5,906 nucleotides of DNA, from positions 1-5,906 of the forward strand of contig CACZHN010000156.1 of NCBI GenBank assembly GCA_902780985.1. Reading direction: 5' to 3'. Positions within the stretch are counted from its first letter, which is position 1. The number at the start of each line of letters is the position of its first letter. The position numbers and the translations under genes were made by a program. The stretch is from an uncultured Lachnospiraceae bacterium (GTDB lineage: Bacteria; Bacillota_A; Clostridia; Lachnospirales; Lachnospiraceae). Positions 5,906 to 5,906 of this stretch are shown here, piece by piece. The notes below the pieces were generated by a model, which was given only the letters and a program-made list of their open reading frames with translations, did no database searches and was not told the origin of the DNA.

Positions 5906-5906
5906 A

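Overview
The window most likely comes from a Bacillota genome of the class Clostridia, probably Lachnospiraceae. The grounds are a PadR/DUF1700/DUF4097 cassette, strong AGGAGG-type ribosome binding sites, TTGACA-17-TATAAT-like promoters, a moderate-to-low G+C content and a Clostridia-style zinc-ribbon membrane protein. The family-level placement is an inference. The first 60 to 90 bases are different: they are GC-rich and, on the + strand, encode what looks like the N-terminus of an MtaB/MiaB-type tRNA methylthiotransferase. This is probably a chimeric contig end or a recombination junction.

Layout. Bases 1-548 (minus) hold a zinc-ribbon, single-pass membrane protein whose C-terminal end runs into the odd GC-rich stretch and off the window. 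A hairpin at 581-609 separates it from a compact three-gene minus-strand operon: padR-like regulator (2256-2615), DUF1700/HAAS membrane protein (1670-2254) and DUF4097 surface beta-repeat protein (628-1668). Both internal junctions have one base between stop and start (TAA-G-ATG). The operon has a near-consensus promoter at 2647-2675, and a palindrome overlapping its -10 box is a good candidate PadR operator. A perfect 79-base inverted repeat (38-bp arms, 3-base loop) at 2698-2776 lies between this promoter and the stop codon of an EamA/DMT-family transporter (2777-3652, minus). The transporter gene is divergent from thrH (3823-4428, plus), which encodes a ThrH-type phosphoserine phosphatase/homoserine phosphotransferase. 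Each of these two genes has its own candidate promoter. thrH converges on radA (4541-5905, minus), a complete DNA repair/recombination protein gene, and the two share a bidirectional hairpin terminator at 4465-4518.

How the genes fit together. The padR cassette looks like a self-regulated envelope-response module: a repressor, a multi-pass membrane partner and a membrane-anchored extracytoplasmic beta-solenoid. The transporter, thrH and radA look like independent housekeeping units. No CRISPR array, tRNA, rRNA, transposase or phage gene was seen. The features most worth a second look are the perfect inverted repeat, the strict alternating 19-residue repeat in the DUF4097 protein, and the chimeric left edge.
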